Assembly: GCF_900215485.1 (NCBI RefSeq)
Contig: NZ_OCMZ01000001.1
Span: 1-64,000, forward strand
Direction of reading: 5' to 3'
DNA: 64,000 nucleotides
Origin: Nitrosovibrio sp. Nv4
GTDB taxonomy: Bacteria > Pseudomonadota > Gammaproteobacteria > Burkholderiales > Nitrosomonadaceae
The notes beneath the pieces are model-generated. The model was given only the letters and a program-made list of their open reading frames with translations, had not been told where the DNA came from and made no database searches. A program made the position numbers and the translations under genes. Numbering within the stretch: position 1 is the stretch's first letter; each line of letters begins with the position of its first letter. Positions 22,583 to 35,210 of the stretch are shown piece after piece.

Positions 22583-24469
22583 CTACTTCTCCAGATTTTC
22601 GCCACTTACCGAGACGTCATACCGCTTCCTGACTTCGGCCAAATAAGATGAGAGTTCCTGCTGGGCGAGTAGCTGTTGTAGCTGTCCCGCAAACGCTTTA
22701 CTTTCAGCCGCATCCGCCGGTTCAGGTTTAAGGACCTGCTCGACACGAATCAAGGTAAAACCACCCTGGGAATTGGTCACTCCGGTATAAGACGGCAGTC
22801 TTGCGGTTTCAGTCTTGAAAATTGCCCGCACTGTTTCGTTGCCAAGGCCCTGGGGATTCTTTCGGGAAATTTCCCGGGAAGCGCCCCACTTGACCATCGC
22901 ATCTTTGCCGTCCTGCAACTTGGCAAGTTTCTCTCTTCCCTCGTTTATAGCCGCCTTGGCTGCTTCCTGCTGCGCTATGGTGCGAGCAATTTCATCCCTC
23001 AACTCTGTAACAGGAGGCGTTGTCGCAGGCCTGTGGCCCAGCACCCTTGCTGAAACCAGCGTGTTCGGCGAAACTTCGATTGCTTCGGTATTGCGTTTGT
23101 CCCTGATTGCGTCGTCCGAAAATATCGCCTGCAGCAGTCTTTCGTCCGTGAAGTATGGAGGCTTGCCACCGTTTTTTGGGATCCAGCCACTCTGCTGGAC
23201 GGGCAAATTGAACTTCTCCGAGGCTGGCTGCAGGCTATCGCTCTGCTCATATACCATATTGCCGAAGTCTTCCGCCATCTCACCAAACATCTTTTCCGCT
23301 TTTTGTCTTTTTACTTCCTGCTCAACTCGGCCCCTTACTTCGTCAAGACCCACCGGTTTTGCGCCCTTTATTCCGGCGAGCTTGATAATATGAAAACCGT
23401 GTTCTGTCTCGACCACATCGCTGATTTCATCCAATTTCATCTGGAAAACCGCATCTTCAAAGGTCTTGACCATCATGTTGCGCGGGAAAAAACCGAGGTC
23501 TCCCCCTTTGGCCGCTGAGCCCGGGTCCTGAGAATGCTCCTTGGCAAGATCCCCAAAACGCTGGGGAGCCTTTCTGACTTCGAGCAGTAATTGCTCGGCT
23601 TTGGCACGCGCGGCCTGCCTTTCCGCATCCGAGGCTGTAGCAGGCGCGCTAATGAGAATGTGACTTGCCTGGCGTTCTTCCTGCTGCCCAAATTCGTCCC
23701 TGTGTTCGTCGAAATACCTGGTTGCTTCTTCATCGCTGACGTGCGACTGTTTAATCAACTCATCCAGTGATAACACTAAATATTCGACCTGCACCTGTTC
23801 CGGCAGCTGAAACTCGGCCTGATGGGTATCATAATAGGTTTTGATGGCCGCATCGTCCGGTTTAATCTGCCGCAGGAATTGCTCCGGCTGTATTTCAGCC
23901 AGGCTGATTTCGCGTTTCTCTTCACTCAGTCGTATAACTCTTTCTGCTACTGAATCGGAAATGAAGCCATTTTCGCTATAGGGAGCAAGCAGTTGCTGCC
24001 GCATCAGTTCCTGGCGCACGCGCGCTTCAAATACTTTCGGGTTCATTCCCTGCCCACGCAGCAATTCTTCGTAGCGCTGTTTCGAGAATTTTCCGTCTTC
24101 CTGAAACGCTGAAATATTTTGTATCGCCTCCACCAGTTGGGAATCCGGCACAGTCAGCCCAACACGTGATGCCTCATGCCTCAGTAATCGCTGTTGAATC
24201 AGGCCTTCCAATACTGCGGATCGCACTTCCGGGGAGTCCAGCATGGTATCGTTAACGTTTTCCCCCATGGTAGCCCGCAGGTTTTCCTGCTGGTTGCGTA
24301 GCGCCTGAGCGAATTCCTCCCGGGAAATTTTTTCTCCTGCTGCTTGCGCAACATGGTCGCCGCCGTCGTTACCTTGATACGACTCAAGTCCCCAGAACAA
24401 AAATGGCAGTAGAGCCAGTGCCAGGATGATCTGGACTATACGTCGCTTTTTATGGACAAAATCAAACAT
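22583..24469 (-). CDS. ppiD: Peptidyl-prolyl isomerase PpiD-type periplasmic chaperone
   Basis: Membrane-anchored periplasmic folding helper, 628 aa, the usual length. A short basic cytoplasmic start (MFDFVHKKRR) precedes one membrane helix (about residues 11-27). A SurA-type chaperone region follows (about 40-230), then a parvulin rotamase domain (about 265-370; EERQASHILISAPA and the GGDLGFFPRNMMVKTFEDA pattern), then a second parvulin-like region. PpiD lies next to the Sec translocon in E. coli. It is last in the tig-clpPX-lon-hupB series, the same order as in E. coli, but two tRNA genes and a terminator separate it from hupB, so it probably has its own promoter. Confidence 0.93.
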   Translation of the reverse strand: MFDFVHKKRRIVQIILALALLPFLFWGLESYQGNDGGDHVAQAAGEKISREEFAQALRNQQENLRATMGENVNDTMLDSPEVRSAVLEGLIQQRLLRHEASRVGLTVPDSQLVEAIQNISAFQEDGKFSKQRYEELLRGQGMNPKVFEARVRQELMRQQLLAPYSENGFISDSVAERVIRLSEEKREISLAEIQPEQFLRQIKPDDAAIKTYYDTHQAEFQLPEQVQVEYLVLSLDELIKQSHVSDEEATRYFDEHRDEFGQQEERQASHILISAPATASDAERQAARAKAEQLLLEVRKAPQRFGDLAKEHSQDPGSAAKGGDLGFFPRNMMVKTFEDAVFQMKLDEISDVVETEHGFHIIKLAGIKGAKPVGLDEVRGRVEQEVKRQKAEKMFGEMAEDFGNMVYEQSDSLQPASEKFNLPVQQSGWIPKNGGKPPYFTDERLLQAIFSDDAIRDKRNTEAIEVSPNTLVSARVLGHRPATTPPVTELRDEIARTIAQQEAAKAAINEGREKLAKLQDGKDAMVKWGASREISRKNPQGLGNETVRAIFKTETARLPSYTGVTNSQGGFTLIRVEQVLKPEPADAAESKAFAGQLQQLLAQQELSSYLAEVRKRYDVSVSGENLEK

Positions 24470-24488
24470 TAATGGACAAAAAACGAAT

Positions 24489-24512
24489 AAAAAAGGCGAA
24501 CTTGCGTTCGCC
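24489..24512 (-). terminator. Rho-independent terminator after tRNA-Asp
   Basis: On the minus strand GGCGAAC-GCAA-GTTCGCC (24512-24495) is a perfect 7-bp stem with a GCAA tetraloop followed by six T. It lies 18 bases after the tRNA-Asp 3' end and 20 bases before ppiD. Confidence 0.92.
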
Positions 24513-24530
24513 CTGGTTTAGCGCAAAATC

Positions 24531-24607
24531 TGGCGGAGTGGACGGGACTCGAACCCGCGACCCCCGGCGTGACAGGCCGGTATTCTAACCAACTGAACTA
24601 CCACTCC
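24531..24607 (-). tRNA. tRNA-Asp (GTC)
   Basis: 77 bases including an encoded CCA. GGAGTGG pairs with CCACTCC in the acceptor stem; the anticodon arm CCGGC-CTGTCAC-GCCGG shows anticodon GTC; the T arm contains GGTTCGAGTCC. It follows tRNA-Val by 16 bases and is closed by a terminator. Confidence 0.97.
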
Positions 24608-24623
24608 AACAATAACGACCCGT

Positions 24624-24699
24624 TGGTGGGTGCTGACGGGGTCGAACCGCCGACATTCGCCTTGTAAGGGCGACGCTCTACCAACTGAGCTAAGCACCC
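24624..24699 (-). tRNA. tRNA-Val (TAC)
   Basis: 76 bases including an encoded CCA. GGGTGCT and AGCACCC form the acceptor stem; anticodon loop TTACAAG gives anticodon TAC; D arm AGCTCAGTTGGTAGAGC and T arm GGTTCGACCC are standard. It lies 13 bases after the hupB stop, so it may be processed from a hupB transcript. Confidence 0.97.
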
Positions 24700-24712
24700 C
24701 GTCCGAAAAACG

Positions 24713-24985
24713 CTAGTTTACTGCATCCTTGAGCGCCTTGCCAGCGGTGAATTTTGGAACCTTTGTAGCGTCGATTTTGATAGCTGCGCCGGTGCGCGGG
24801 TTACGGCCGGTGCGGGCCGCTCGCTCACCTACTTTGAATGTGCCAAATCCCACCAGGGTAACGCTTTGGCCTTTTTTAAGGGCGGCTTTGATAGCCGACA
24901 ATGCACCATCTAGAGCATTTCCCGCAGAGGCTTTGGAAATGTCGGACGACTTGGCAATGGCATCGATGAGTTCAGATTTGTTCAC
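24713..24985 (-). CDS. hupB: DNA-binding protein HU
   Basis: Histone-like nucleoid protein, 90 aa, the standard HU length. It begins [18 protein letters not shown] and carries the DNA-gripping arm with [12 protein letters not shown] (about residues 61-72), where the intercalating Pro lies. Position directly after lon matches hupB of E. coli. The 224-base gap from lon should hold its own promoter. tRNA-Val follows after 13 bases. Confidence 0.96.
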   Translation of the reverse strand: MNKSELIDAIAKSSDISKASAGNALDGALSAIKAALKKGQSVTLVGFGTFKVGERAARTGRNPRTGAAIKIDATKVPKFTAGKALKDAVN

Positions 24986-25209
24986 GTGATTCCCCTTTCG
25001 TTATTGTTAAAAGAGTTACAAAAACCCTGCAATCGGTTTTATATCAAGCCGTTTGTGCTTGGTCAAGCAATTGTGGAAATATTTCGAAAAACCTTTCATG
25101 CAGCGATTTGCCGCGAAATCTCATCCAAAACGACCGAAAGTCAGTTCGTCTATACGAAGAGTAGTTTCACCGGGCCAAGCAACATAATACAGAAAAACAG
25201 TTTGGCAAC

Positions 25210-27627
25210 TCAATGCTTGATAACCGTGCTTCTCGCATCGCCCTCTACCGCAACAGGACCGGGACCGGGTACCGGTGACGCTGCAGAGGGAAGCGCTTCC
25301 GGCTTGCGCTCCAGGGCCAGATCCAGCACTTCATCTATCCATTTAACCGGATGAATATCCAATCTATTTTTAATGTTCTCGGGAATCTCCGTCAGGTCTT
25401 TGACGTTGTCCTCAGGGATCAGTACAGTTTTAATGCCCCCGCGATGCGCTGCCAGCAGCTTTTCCTTGAGTCCACCAATAGGAAGCACTTCGCCGCGCAA
25501 CGTGATTTCGCCCGTCATTGCCACGGTCGCCCGCGCTGGAATGCCTGTCAGAGCCGACACCATGGCAATGCAGATACCGATCCCTGCGCTTGGGCCATCC
25601 TTGGGCGTCGCACCCTCCGGCAAGTGGATATGAATATCGTTCTTCTGGTAAAAATCATCGACGATACCCAACGTTCTTGAACGGCTGCGCACCACTGATA
25701 GTGCAGCCTGAACCGATTCCTGCATTACTTCACCCAATTTTCCGGTTGTGATGGTTTTTCCCTTGCCCGGCAATACTACCGCCTCAATAGTCAATAATTC
25801 CCCGCCAACCTCAGTCCACGCGAGACCTGTGACCTGCCCGACCTGATTTTTTTCTTCCGCAACACCATATGTATAGCGCCGCACACCCAGATACTTGTCC
25901 AGATTTCGGCCGCTCACAGTAATCTTTTTCTGGTCACTTTTCAGCAGCAACGCTTTTACCACTTTACGGCATATTTTGGAGATTTCCCGTTCCATGGCAC
26001 GTACCCCCGCCTCCCGCGTGTAATAGCGCGTGATGTCGCGTAAAGCGGATTCTGACACTGCCAGTTCGTTTTCTTTCAAGCCATGGTTTTTTATCTGTTT
26101 GGGCAGCAGGTACCGTGTTGCAATGTTGAGCTTCTCATCCTCGGTATAGCCCGACAGCCTTATCACCTCCATTCGGTCGAGCAGCGCCGGCGGTATATTC
26201 AGGGTGTTGGCGGTGGCGACAAACATGACATCGGATAAATCGTACTCAACCTCGATATAGTGATCCACAAACGAATTATTCTGCTCCGGATCGAGCACTT
26301 CCAGCAGTGCCGATGACGGATCACCGCGAAAATCCATCCCCATCTTGTCCACTTCGTCAAGCAGGAATAACGGGTTTTTGACACCTACCTTGGTCATGTT
26401 TTGCAGAATCTTGCCAGGCATCGAACCGATATAAGTACGGCGATGGCCGCGCACCTCGGCCTCGTCGCGAACCCCGCCAAGAGACATACGCACGAATTTG
26501 CGGTTAGTGGCTCGCGCTATGGACTGTCCCAGTGAAGTCTTCCCCACCCCTGGCGGACCCACAAGGCAAAGAATAGGCGCCTTCAACTTATCCACGCGCT
26601 GTTGCACAGCCAGATACTCGACAATACGCTCCTTGACCTTTTCGAGGCCATAATGATCCTGCTCCAGCACCACTTCAGCGGCGCCCAGGTTTTTGCTGAT
26701 TTTGCTTTTTTTCTTCCAAGGTAGCGCTACCAGAGCATCGATGTAATTACGAACCACCGTCGCTTCGGCCGACATAGGCGACATCAGGCGCAATTTTTTC
26801 AGTTCCGCCTCTGCCTTGGAACGTGCCTCTTTGGACATTTGAGCCGATTGTATTTTCTTGTCGATCTCTTCCAGATCAGCGCCGTCTTCGCCTTCGCCCA
26901 GTTCCTTCTGGATGGCCTTGACCTGCTCGTTGAGGTAATAGTCGCGCTGGCTTTTCTCCATCTGACGCTTCACCCGCCCACGAATGCGCTTTTCCACCTG
27001 AAGTATGTCTAGTTCGGTTTCAAGTAGTCCCAGAAGATGCTCCAGACGCTTCGGCACATCAAAAATTTCCAGCACTTCCTGTTTCTGCTCGAGTTTCAAA
27101 GGCAAGTGAGCCGCGATTGTATCGGCCAGACGTCCTGCTTCATCTATGCCGCTAAGTGACGTCAGTATTTCGGGTGGAATCTTCTTGTTAAGCTTCACAT
27201 ACTGGTCGAACTGCGCCAGCATTGCGCGCCGCATTGCTTCAACTTCATGATTGTCTACCGCATCCGGGGGCAGTAATGCGGCTTCGCCCGAGAAATACGC
27301 GCCATCATCGGTTACCTTCATGATACGCGCCCGGCGACCGCCTTCCACAAGCACTTTGACAGTGCCATCAGGCAACTTAAGCATTTGCAGCAGGTTTGCT
27401 ACAGTACATACGCCGTACAGGTCTTCCGGGGCCGGCTCGTCCTTGGCCGCGAATTTTTGGGCCACCAGCAGAATACTCTTGCCGGCCTCCATTGCGATTT
27501 CCAGTGCCTTTATGGATTTAGGCCGTCCGACGAAAAGAGGAATCACCATATGCGGAAAGACAACGACGTCGCGTAATGGCAATAGCGGTAGCGAAATTTG
27601 GTTGGGATCGTTCAGTTGAGAAGACAT
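25210..27627 (-). CDS. lon: ATP-dependent protease Lon
   Basis: Cytoplasmic AAA+ serine protease for damaged and regulatory proteins, 805 aa. An N-terminal substrate-binding domain ([20 protein letters not shown]) and coiled middle are followed by Walker [13 protein letters not shown] (about residues 357-368), Walker [11 protein letters not shown] and the protease domain with catalytic Ser in [10 protein letters not shown] and Lys in [13 protein letters not shown]. The C-terminus is extended by a Pro/Ala/Gly-rich tail (about the last 30 residues). Between clpX and hupB, as in many proteobacteria. Confidence 0.97.
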   Translation of the reverse strand: MSSQLNDPNQISLPLLPLRDVVVFPHMVIPLFVGRPKSIKALEIAMEAGKSILLVAQKFAAKDEPAPEDLYGVCTVANLLQMLKLPDGTVKVLVEGGRRARIMKVTDDGAYFSGEAALLPPDAVDNHEVEAMRRAMLAQFDQYVKLNKKIPPEILTSLSGIDEAGRLADTIAAHLPLKLEQKQEVLEIFDVPKRLEHLLGLLETELDILQVEKRIRGRVKRQMEKSQRDYYLNEQVKAIQKELGEGEDGADLEEIDKKIQSAQMSKEARSKAEAELKKLRLMSPMSAEATVVRNYIDALVALPWKKKSKISKNLGAAEVVLEQDHYGLEKVKERIVEYLAVQQRVDKLKAPILCLVGPPGVGKTSLGQSIARATNRKFVRMSLGGVRDEAEVRGHRRTYIGSMPGKILQNMTKVGVKNPLFLLDEVDKMGMDFRGDPSSALLEVLDPEQNNSFVDHYIEVEYDLSDVMFVATANTLNIPPALLDRMEVIRLSGYTEDEKLNIATRYLLPKQIKNHGLKENELAVSESALRDITRYYTREAGVRAMEREISKICRKVVKALLLKSDQKKITVSGRNLDKYLGVRRYTYGVAEEKNQVGQVTGLAWTEVGGELLTIEAVVLPGKGKTITTGKLGEVMQESVQAALSVVRSRSRTLGIVDDFYQKNDIHIHLPEGATPKDGPSAGIGICIAMVSALTGIPARATVAMTGEITLRGEVLPIGGLKEKLLAAHRGGIKTVLIPEDNVKDLTEIPENIKNRLDIHPVKWIDEVLDLALERKPEALPSAASPVPGPGPVAVEGDARSTVIKH

Positions 27628-27717
27628 ATCGGCTCACCTATAAGAAACAAACAAGAGTTATGGGGACGCCGCAAGAAAATTCAAGGCAACGGACCAGACA
27701 AGCTACAGAACTCGGAC

Positions 27718-28995
27718 CTAACAGCTCTTGGCTACCTTTGGTTTATCCGAATAAATCAGAATGGGCTTGATATCGCCATTGACTGAGCCGTGATCAATCA
27801 CTACCTTGGCGACATTTTCCAAAGATGGCAGATCGAACATGGTATCGAGCAAGGCATTTTCCAGAATGGAGCGCAGGCCTCGCGCGCCGGTCTTGCGCGC
27901 AAGCGCCTTCTTGGCTATCGCTTTGAGCGCCTGGTCCCGAAATTCGAGATCGACGCCCCCTTCCATGTGAAACATTTTCTGATACTGTTTGATAAGTGCG
28001 TTCTTTGGTTCGGTCAAAATCTGAATCAACGCTGACTCATCCAGTTCTTCCAGGGTTGCAACCACCGGCAGGCGGCCGACGAATTCCGGAATCAGTCCAT
28101 ACTTGACCAGATCTTCCGGCTCTACGCCACGTAACACCGCGCCGAAATCCTTGCGATTGTCCTGGCTTCTCACATTGGCGCTGAAACCTATCCCACCCTT
28201 CTCGGAGCGGGCGCGTATTACCTTGTCGAGTCCGTCAAATGCACCCCCGCAAATGAAAAGGATGTTTGTAGTGTCGACCTGGACAAATTCCTGATTGGGA
28301 TGTTTTCTGCCTCCCTGAGGCGGCACCGAGGCAATAGTCCCCTCTATCAGCTTGAGCAGAGCCTGTTGCACGCCTTCACCCGAGACATCCCGTGTAATCG
28401 ACGGGTTATCTGCCTTACGCGAGATCTTGTCGATTTCGTCGATATAGACGATCCCCTGCTGGGCCTTTTCTGCATCGTAATTGCATTTCTGAAGCAGCTT
28501 CTGGATGATATTTTCGACATCCTCGCCCACATAGCCTGCTTCGGTAAGTGTTGTCGCGTCGGCCATGACAAAAGGCACATCGAGCAGCCGCGCCAGCGTC
28601 TGGGCGAGCAAAGTCTTGCCCGAACCCGTCGGACCGATGAGGAGGATGTTGCTCTTTGCGAGCTCGATATCGTCGGAGTCCCCTGATTTCGCCAGATTTC
28701 TCAGGCGCTTGTAATGGTTATACACCGCTACCGAAAGAATTTTTTTGGCCTGCTCCTGCCCGATCACGTAGTGATCGAGAATCTGGCGGATTTCATGTGG
28801 GACCGGTAAATCGGACTTGGTAAGCTTGGCGGCTTCCGCGCCTTGTATTTCCTCTCGAATGATATCGTTGCAAAGCTCGATACATTCGTCGCAAATAAAT
28901 ACCGATGGACCCGCGATGAGCTTCTTTACTTCGTGTTGACTCTTGCCGCAGAAGGAACAATAAAGCAGTTTTTCCCCGCCAGTTTTCTCTGACAT
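27718..28995 (-). CDS. clpX: ATP-dependent Clp protease ATP-binding subunit ClpX
   Basis: AAA+ unfoldase that feeds tagged proteins to ClpP, 425 aa. N-terminal zinc-binding domain with CSFCGK and CDECIELC (about residues 13-40), Walker [13 protein letters not shown] (about 118-129), Walker [10 protein letters not shown] and the ClpP-docking IGF loop (GGIGFSANV, about 270-278). The start at 28995 (MSEKTGG) gives the conserved N-terminus; an ATG five codons upstream is also possible, and neither has a strong ribosome site. It lies downstream of clpP in the tig-clpP-clpX order. Confidence 0.97.
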   Translation of the reverse strand: MSEKTGGEKLLYCSFCGKSQHEVKKLIAGPSVFICDECIELCNDIIREEIQGAEAAKLTKSDLPVPHEIRQILDHYVIGQEQAKKILSVAVYNHYKRLRNLAKSGDSDDIELAKSNILLIGPTGSGKTLLAQTLARLLDVPFVMADATTLTEAGYVGEDVENIIQKLLQKCNYDAEKAQQGIVYIDEIDKISRKADNPSITRDVSGEGVQQALLKLIEGTIASVPPQGGRKHPNQEFVQVDTTNILFICGGAFDGLDKVIRARSEKGGIGFSANVRSQDNRKDFGAVLRGVEPEDLVKYGLIPEFVGRLPVVATLEELDESALIQILTEPKNALIKQYQKMFHMEGGVDLEFRDQALKAIAKKALARKTGARGLRSILENALLDTMFDLPSLENVAKVVIDHGSVNGDIKPILIYSDKPKVAKSC

Positions 28996-29066
28996 AGTTT
29001 TATCCCGCATTATCCGAGCCGTTGCGCCCGTAGCTAATAATCAACTCCCCCATGGCTCCATGTATC

Positions 29067-29711
29067 TCAACTCGTACTCTCGTTTCTGTAGGTTAGCACA
29101 GCATCGATCAGTCCGTATTCCACTGACTTCTCGGCGCTCAGAAAATTATCCCGATCGGTATCTCGCTCAATAGTCTCTATGCTCTGCCCGGTGTGCTTTG
29201 CCAGCAGCTCATTCAACCGGTTTTTTAGAAACAGAATTTCTTTGGCATGTATTTCAATATCCGATGCCTGTCCCTGGAAGCCGCCCAGCGGCTGATGGAT
29301 CATAACGCGCGAGTTGGCGAGACAAAAGCGCTTGCCCTTTGCGCCGGCTGTCAGCAGCAAAGATCCCATGCTCGCCGCTTGCCCTATGCAGAGCGTACTG
29401 ACATCCGGTTTGATAAACTGCATGGTATCGTAAACAGCCATCCCGGCCGAAACCAGACCGCCGGGAGAATTAATATAAAAATGAATATCCTTATCCGCGT
29501 TTTCCGACTCCAGAAACAGAAGCTGCGCCACGATCAGATTGGCGGAAGCCTCGGTTACCGGACCAACCAGAAATATGACCCTTTCCTTCAATAACCGAGA
29601 GTAAATATCGTAAGCGCGCTCTCCCCTCCCGCTGGTTTCGATCACCATGGGAATCAGACCCAAACCGCTCGGCTCGAGATTGCGCTGTTTCCAGTCCAAT
29701 TGTTGCATCAT
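29067..29711 (-). CDS. clpP: ATP-dependent Clp protease proteolytic subunit ClpP
   Basis: Serine peptidase that forms the double-heptamer degradation chamber, 214 aa. The catalytic triad is visible: Ser in [10 protein letters not shown], His in [10 protein letters not shown], and Asp in [13 protein letters not shown] at 29711 has GGAAGA seven bases upstream. The gene begins one base after the tig stop codon, so translation is probably coupled to trigger factor. Confidence 0.97.
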   Translation of the reverse strand: MMQQLDWKQRNLEPSGLGLIPMVIETSGRGERAYDIYSRLLKERVIFLVGPVTEASANLIVAQLLFLESENADKDIHFYINSPGGLVSAGMAVYDTMQFIKPDVSTLCIGQAASMGSLLLTAGAKGKRFCLANSRVMIHQPLGGFQGQASDIEIHAKEILFLKNRLNELLAKHTGQSIETIERDTDRDNFLSAEKSVEYGLIDAVLTYRNESTS

Positions 29712-29712
29712 G

Positions 29713-31017
29713 TCATGATCTTCCCATTAGCTCGTCTAAAGTCATCTGCTTATCCACCACCATGACCTTTTCCAGCACCCACGTCACCACGTTGTCTTCC
29801 AACGCCCCCGATTCGACTTCGTTAAGCCGATCCGGTGCGGAATAATGCCATTTAACCACCTCGGCCGGGTTTTCATAGCTCTGGGCCAGATCCTCAACCA
29901 CCGCACGCACCTGTTCCGGTTTTGGGTGCAAGCTGTGAACTTTTACCAGTTCCCCCAAAATCAGTCCCAGACTGACACGGCGTTGCGCCCGCTCCTGAAG
30001 CAAATCCCGAGGCAGCGGCACATTCTTCGCGTTCAGACCGCGCGACACGAGATCATTACGGGCATCCTGCATCAACCGCTCCAATTCAACTTCCACCAGT
30101 GCTTTGGGCGTCTGGATAGTGGTTGTATCGAGCAGGGACTGCATTACCTGTTCCTTAAGTCTCGTGTTCACCCGCTTGGATAGCTCGCGCTCGAGGTTGG
30201 CCCGAATCTCGTCCCGCATTTTTTCGATATCGCCACTGGCGACGCCCAGCGATATGGCAAACTCCTCGTCGACTTCCGGTAACCGGGGAGCTTCTACTCC
30301 GTTGAGCTTCACTTCAAATGTAGCGGTCTTTCCGGCAACCTCCTTCCCATGATAGTCCGCCGGAAAGGTAACTTCAAACGTTTTGCTCTGCCCAGCAGTC
30401 ATATCGATGAGAGGATCTTCGAAATCCTTGAGGAGCCTGCCTTCGCCGAGCACCAGGGTGAAATTCTCGGCTTGACCACCCACGAACTCTACTCCATCGA
30501 TAACGCCGCGATAATCTATATTGATTCGATCGCCTGGCTGGGCTGGCCGTCCGGCAGGCTCGAACTGAACCCGCTGCCGACGCAAAACCTCTACCGTCTT
30601 ATCCACGTCGGAACTGGTGACATTGACAACCGGCCTTTCAACCCGGACTGCGCTCAAGTCGCCCAGAACCACATCAGGATAGACCTCAAATGTGGCGCTA
30701 AATTCAAATTGGGTGGCATCGCCTTCCGGCGTCTTTGGTTCGAAACGGGGATAACCCGCAACTCGCAGGTTCTTCTCGCGCACGGCGTCACTGAAATTTT
30801 TCTTCAGCACATCGCCTATCACTTCCTGTCTCACCTGGGGACCGTACTGCTGCGTAACGATTTTCAATGGCACTTTTCCTGGCCGGAAACCGTGCAATTT
30901 CGCCGTACGCGCCAGTCTCCTCAGACGGCTCTCAACTTCCGTCTCGATTTTCTGCTGGGGAACTGAAACGTTAAGGCGGCGCTCCAGAGCGCCGAGGTCT
31001 TCAACATTGGTTTGCAT
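29713..31017 (-). CDS. tig: Trigger factor
   Basis: Ribosome-bound chaperone with prolyl isomerase activity, 434 aa. N-terminal ribosome-binding domain carries the signature [12 protein letters not shown] (about residues 43-54); the FKBP-type domain follows ([14 protein letters not shown], about 162-175), then the helical chaperone arms. The start at 31017 is set by AGGA seven bases upstream; the frame is open another 42 codons but overlaps the region just after tRNA-Leu. It leads the clpP-clpX series. Confidence 0.96.
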   Translation of the reverse strand: MQTNVEDLGALERRLNVSVPQQKIETEVESRLRRLARTAKLHGFRPGKVPLKIVTQQYGPQVRQEVIGDVLKKNFSDAVREKNLRVAGYPRFEPKTPEGDATQFEFSATFEVYPDVVLGDLSAVRVERPVVNVTSSDVDKTVEVLRRQRVQFEPAGRPAQPGDRINIDYRGVIDGVEFVGGQAENFTLVLGEGRLLKDFEDPLIDMTAGQSKTFEVTFPADYHGKEVAGKTATFEVKLNGVEAPRLPEVDEEFAISLGVASGDIEKMRDEIRANLERELSKRVNTRLKEQVMQSLLDTTTIQTPKALVEVELERLMQDARNDLVSRGLNAKNVPLPRDLLQERAQRRVSLGLILGELVKVHSLHPKPEQVRAVVEDLAQSYENPAEVVKWHYSAPDRLNEVESGALEDNVVTWVLEKVMVVDKQMTLDELMGRS

Positions 31018-31113
31018 TGTATTTCCTGACTGGTGGATAACAATATGCAGCGTTAGCAACCAGGGGAACGCGATTGCCTGCATACGGCACCGCTCGGAAC
31101 GCTTGTAAATCCC

Positions 31114-31198
<85 letters not shown>

Positions 31199-31326
31199 AT
31201 GCCGCTTTATCGATTTATCTTCGTTGGCGTCGGTCAATTATACCTATTTCTCCCAATTACAGCAGCCATAATAGAAACTGGATAAATCCTGTACGGAAGA
31301 CCTATTCTCAAATCCCTGGTATAACC

Positions 31327-32073
31327 CTAGCAAAATACCGTTTTGCCACTGACCGCTTTACTGTCGGGTCCCATTAGATACAGGTAACATGGCATCAAAT
31401 CCTGCGACTGGCGTAAGCTTTGCTTGACCTCGCCAGGATGCGTCCTGGTTCGTTGCGGTGTATGCACAGGCCCCGGGATTAACGTATTGATGCGCAGGCT
31501 CGGCAGTATTTCCCATTCCTGGGCCTGAATCTTGACCAGCGCCTCCATCCCCGCCTTGGCCACCGCGAAGCCGCCCCAATATGCGGCAGGAACATTACCA
31601 TGCGTATCTGAGGTCATAATGACACTAGCATCGGATGAAGCTTTCAGCAGCGGCAGGCAGGCGCGTGTCAACGCAAATGGCGCGATGAGGTTTACACGCA
31701 GCAGCGCCAGCCATTGCTCCATTGTCTGGGCCTCAAGCGGAGTCAGGGTAAATAGCAATGCCGCATTGTGCAAAATACCATCCAATCTGCCCAACTGTAA
31801 TTTGATGGCTTGCGCAATGGCTGCAAAATCCTTGTCCTCGGCCTTTTCCAGGTCAAGCGGAAAAATTGCTGGCTGCGCACCGCCTGCCGTCTCTATTTCA
31901 TCGTAGACGCTTTCCAATTTTTTGATATTGCGCCCGTGCAGGATAATAGTTGCCCCGTGGGCGGCATAGGCCAGCGCTGCGGTGCGGCCTATGCCCTGCC
32001 CGGCGCCGGTCACCAGGATTACGCGATCCTTGAGCAGATCCTTGGGCGCACTATAGTTCTCGAATTCATTCAT
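31327..32073 (-). CDS. SDR family oxidoreductase, YciK-like, with catalytic Tyr replaced
   Basis: Short-chain dehydrogenase/reductase, 248 aa, closest in look to the YciK group (substrate unknown). The NADP-binding TGAGQGIGR motif is at about residues 22-30, and NAALL plus the mid-domain Asn and Ser regions are present. The catalytic YxxxK position reads FAVAK (about residues 170-174): Lys is kept but Tyr is Phe, which would impair classical SDR chemistry. The usual C-terminal PGPVHTPQRTRTHPGE segment is intact. It has no clear ribosome site. Its upstream neighbour hpnD is in the same direction across a 237-base gap. Confidence 0.85.
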   Translation of the reverse strand: MNEFENYSAPKDLLKDRVILVTGAGQGIGRTAALAYAAHGATIILHGRNIKKLESVYDEIETAGGAQPAIFPLDLEKAEDKDFAAIAQAIKLQLGRLDGILHNAALLFTLTPLEAQTMEQWLALLRVNLIAPFALTRACLPLLKASSDASVIMTSDTHGNVPAAYWGGFAVAKAGMEALVKIQAQEWEILPSLRINTLIPGPVHTPQRTRTHPGEVKQSLRQSQDLMPCYLYLMGPDSKAVSGKTVFC

Positions 32074-32190
32074 AAGGAATTAATTTACAGATTGGAAAAT
32101 GACGGCAGAAGATACTGAACCAGGAGCAACATGAGTGACGCCTGAGTGCTGCAGTAAGGTTTCAGGGCAGCAATGTAACGAAATCAAAGC

Positions 32191-32210
32191 AGGAAGTACC
32201 AGGAAGTACC
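32191..32210. repeat. Perfect 10-base tandem duplication
   Basis: AGGAAGTACC occurs twice head to tail in the gap between hpnD and the SDR gene. It is one helical turn long. Slippage product or paired binding half-sites; nothing else supports either. Confidence 0.6.
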
Positions 32211-32310
32211 GCACGCTGCTGGCGTCAGTTGGGCGTACAATCAACGCCTGTTGCCTTCGTAGCCTGAACTCGTTATTCGGTATATAACAAAATTCCGGAT
32301 GGAAGCCCGA

Positions 32311-33156
32311 TTACTCCCTCATCCAGGTTGTCCACGCTATCCATAATTTGCGCATCGGCGTAAGACTAACACGCTGCCGCAGGACATGGCAGCCGTCCTC
32401 CTTGATCTCTTTCAGCAGCGCTTGATAGATCGCCGCCATGATGATACCGGGACGCTGATTTTTGCGATCTTCGGCAGGTAGTGCTGCAAAAGCCCGGGCA
32501 TAATAACTTTCCGCTCGCTCGATCTGAAACTCCATCAACTGCCTGAAGCTATCGGTCTCACGCGAATGGATTATATCCTCGCTGGTTACTCCAAAGCGCC
32601 GGAGTTCATCCTGAGGGAGGTAAATGCGGTCACGACATGCATCCTCACCGACGTCGCGTATGATGTTGGTGAGCTGGAATGCGAGTCCCAGATCTTCCGC
32701 ATATTTCAAGGTTTCCGGATTGCGATAGCCAAATATCTCTGCAGAACATAATCCTACCACGCTGGCTACGTGATAACAGTAATGACGCAGAGTGTCGAAA
32801 TCGGCATAGCGATTATAGTTAAGGTCCATCTCCATGCCGTCGATGATTTCGTTCAATCGCTCAGCAGTAAGGTTGAACGTTTGCGACACATCGGCCAGCG
32901 CTTTTGTCACCGGATGACTGGGCTTGTCTCCAGTTCCCGAATTGCGAATGGCAGCCACTTCCTGGCGCCACCACGCGAGCTTCGTCCGTGCTACCGACGC
33001 GTCAGTGCATTCATCCACCACATCGTCCACTTCACGGCAGAAAGCGTAAAGTGCTGTTATAGCACGCCGTTTTTCCAACGGCAGATAAAGAAAACTGTAA
33101 TAGAAGCTGGAACCGCTTTGAACGGCTTTTTCCTGACAATATTGGTCTGGTGTCAT
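32311..33156 (-). CDS. hpnD: Presqualene diphosphate synthase HpnD
   Basis: Joins two farnesyl diphosphates to presqualene diphosphate, the first committed step of the HpnCDE route to squalene and hopanoids; 281 aa. Both Asp-rich Mg-binding motifs are visible: DDVVDE (about residues 44-49) and NIIRDVGED (about 165-173). The sequence fits HpnD better than HpnC or phytoene synthase, judged from the YCQEKAVQSGSSFYYSF start. hpnC and hpnE are not in this window. The ribosome site is weak. It is downstream of groEL but behind a strong terminator. Confidence 0.88.
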   Translation of the reverse strand: MTPDQYCQEKAVQSGSSFYYSFLYLPLEKRRAITALYAFCREVDDVVDECTDASVARTKLAWWRQEVAAIRNSGTGDKPSHPVTKALADVSQTFNLTAERLNEIIDGMEMDLNYNRYADFDTLRHYCYHVASVVGLCSAEIFGYRNPETLKYAEDLGLAFQLTNIIRDVGEDACRDRIYLPQDELRRFGVTSEDIIHSRETDSFRQLMEFQIERAESYYARAFAALPAEDRKNQRPGIIMAAIYQALLKEIKEDGCHVLRQRVSLTPMRKLWIAWTTWMRE

Positions 33157-33500
33157 GAGGAATAATTATGATTATGAAAATAACATATGGCCGCCACTAC
33201 CACACTGCGCAGTTACGTTGGAGCACTCATCATCTTCTTATTCAAATCGCACAAAACTGTGAACGACTCAACCGAATCGATAGTAGGGAGCCAATGTCAA
33301 TAATAACCGTCAAATCGCTAGTTGATTAATTTTTTCAGAGCCTCGGCCAATTTGATGCATCTTAGATCCGATTTCATGAAGTTATAAAGAACCATTGGAT
33401 ACAAGCCGCGACAACAACCAACTCGATTCTGCTTTCCAATAAAAAACCCCACCGGAGCGGGGTTTTTATTACGCTGCATGCTGACAGCAGAGACGGCAAC
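33157..33500. other. groEL-hpnD intergenic region
   Basis: 344 bases without a supported gene. It holds the groEL terminator at 33441-33468 and must contain the hpnD promoter on the minus strand, but I see no clear promoter pair. Confidence 0.6.
33441..33468 (-). terminator. Rho-independent terminator after groEL
   Basis: AACCCC (33445-33450) pairs with GGGGTT (33459-33464); on the minus strand a run of six T follows and A-rich sequence precedes it, so it can work in both directions. It lies about 33 bases after the groEL stop. Confidence 0.9.
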
Positions 33501-35171
<1,671 letters not shown>

Positions 35172-35210
35172 CTAATTTCCAGAAAATGTTGTGTAAGGTG
35201 TCGTTAAAAA

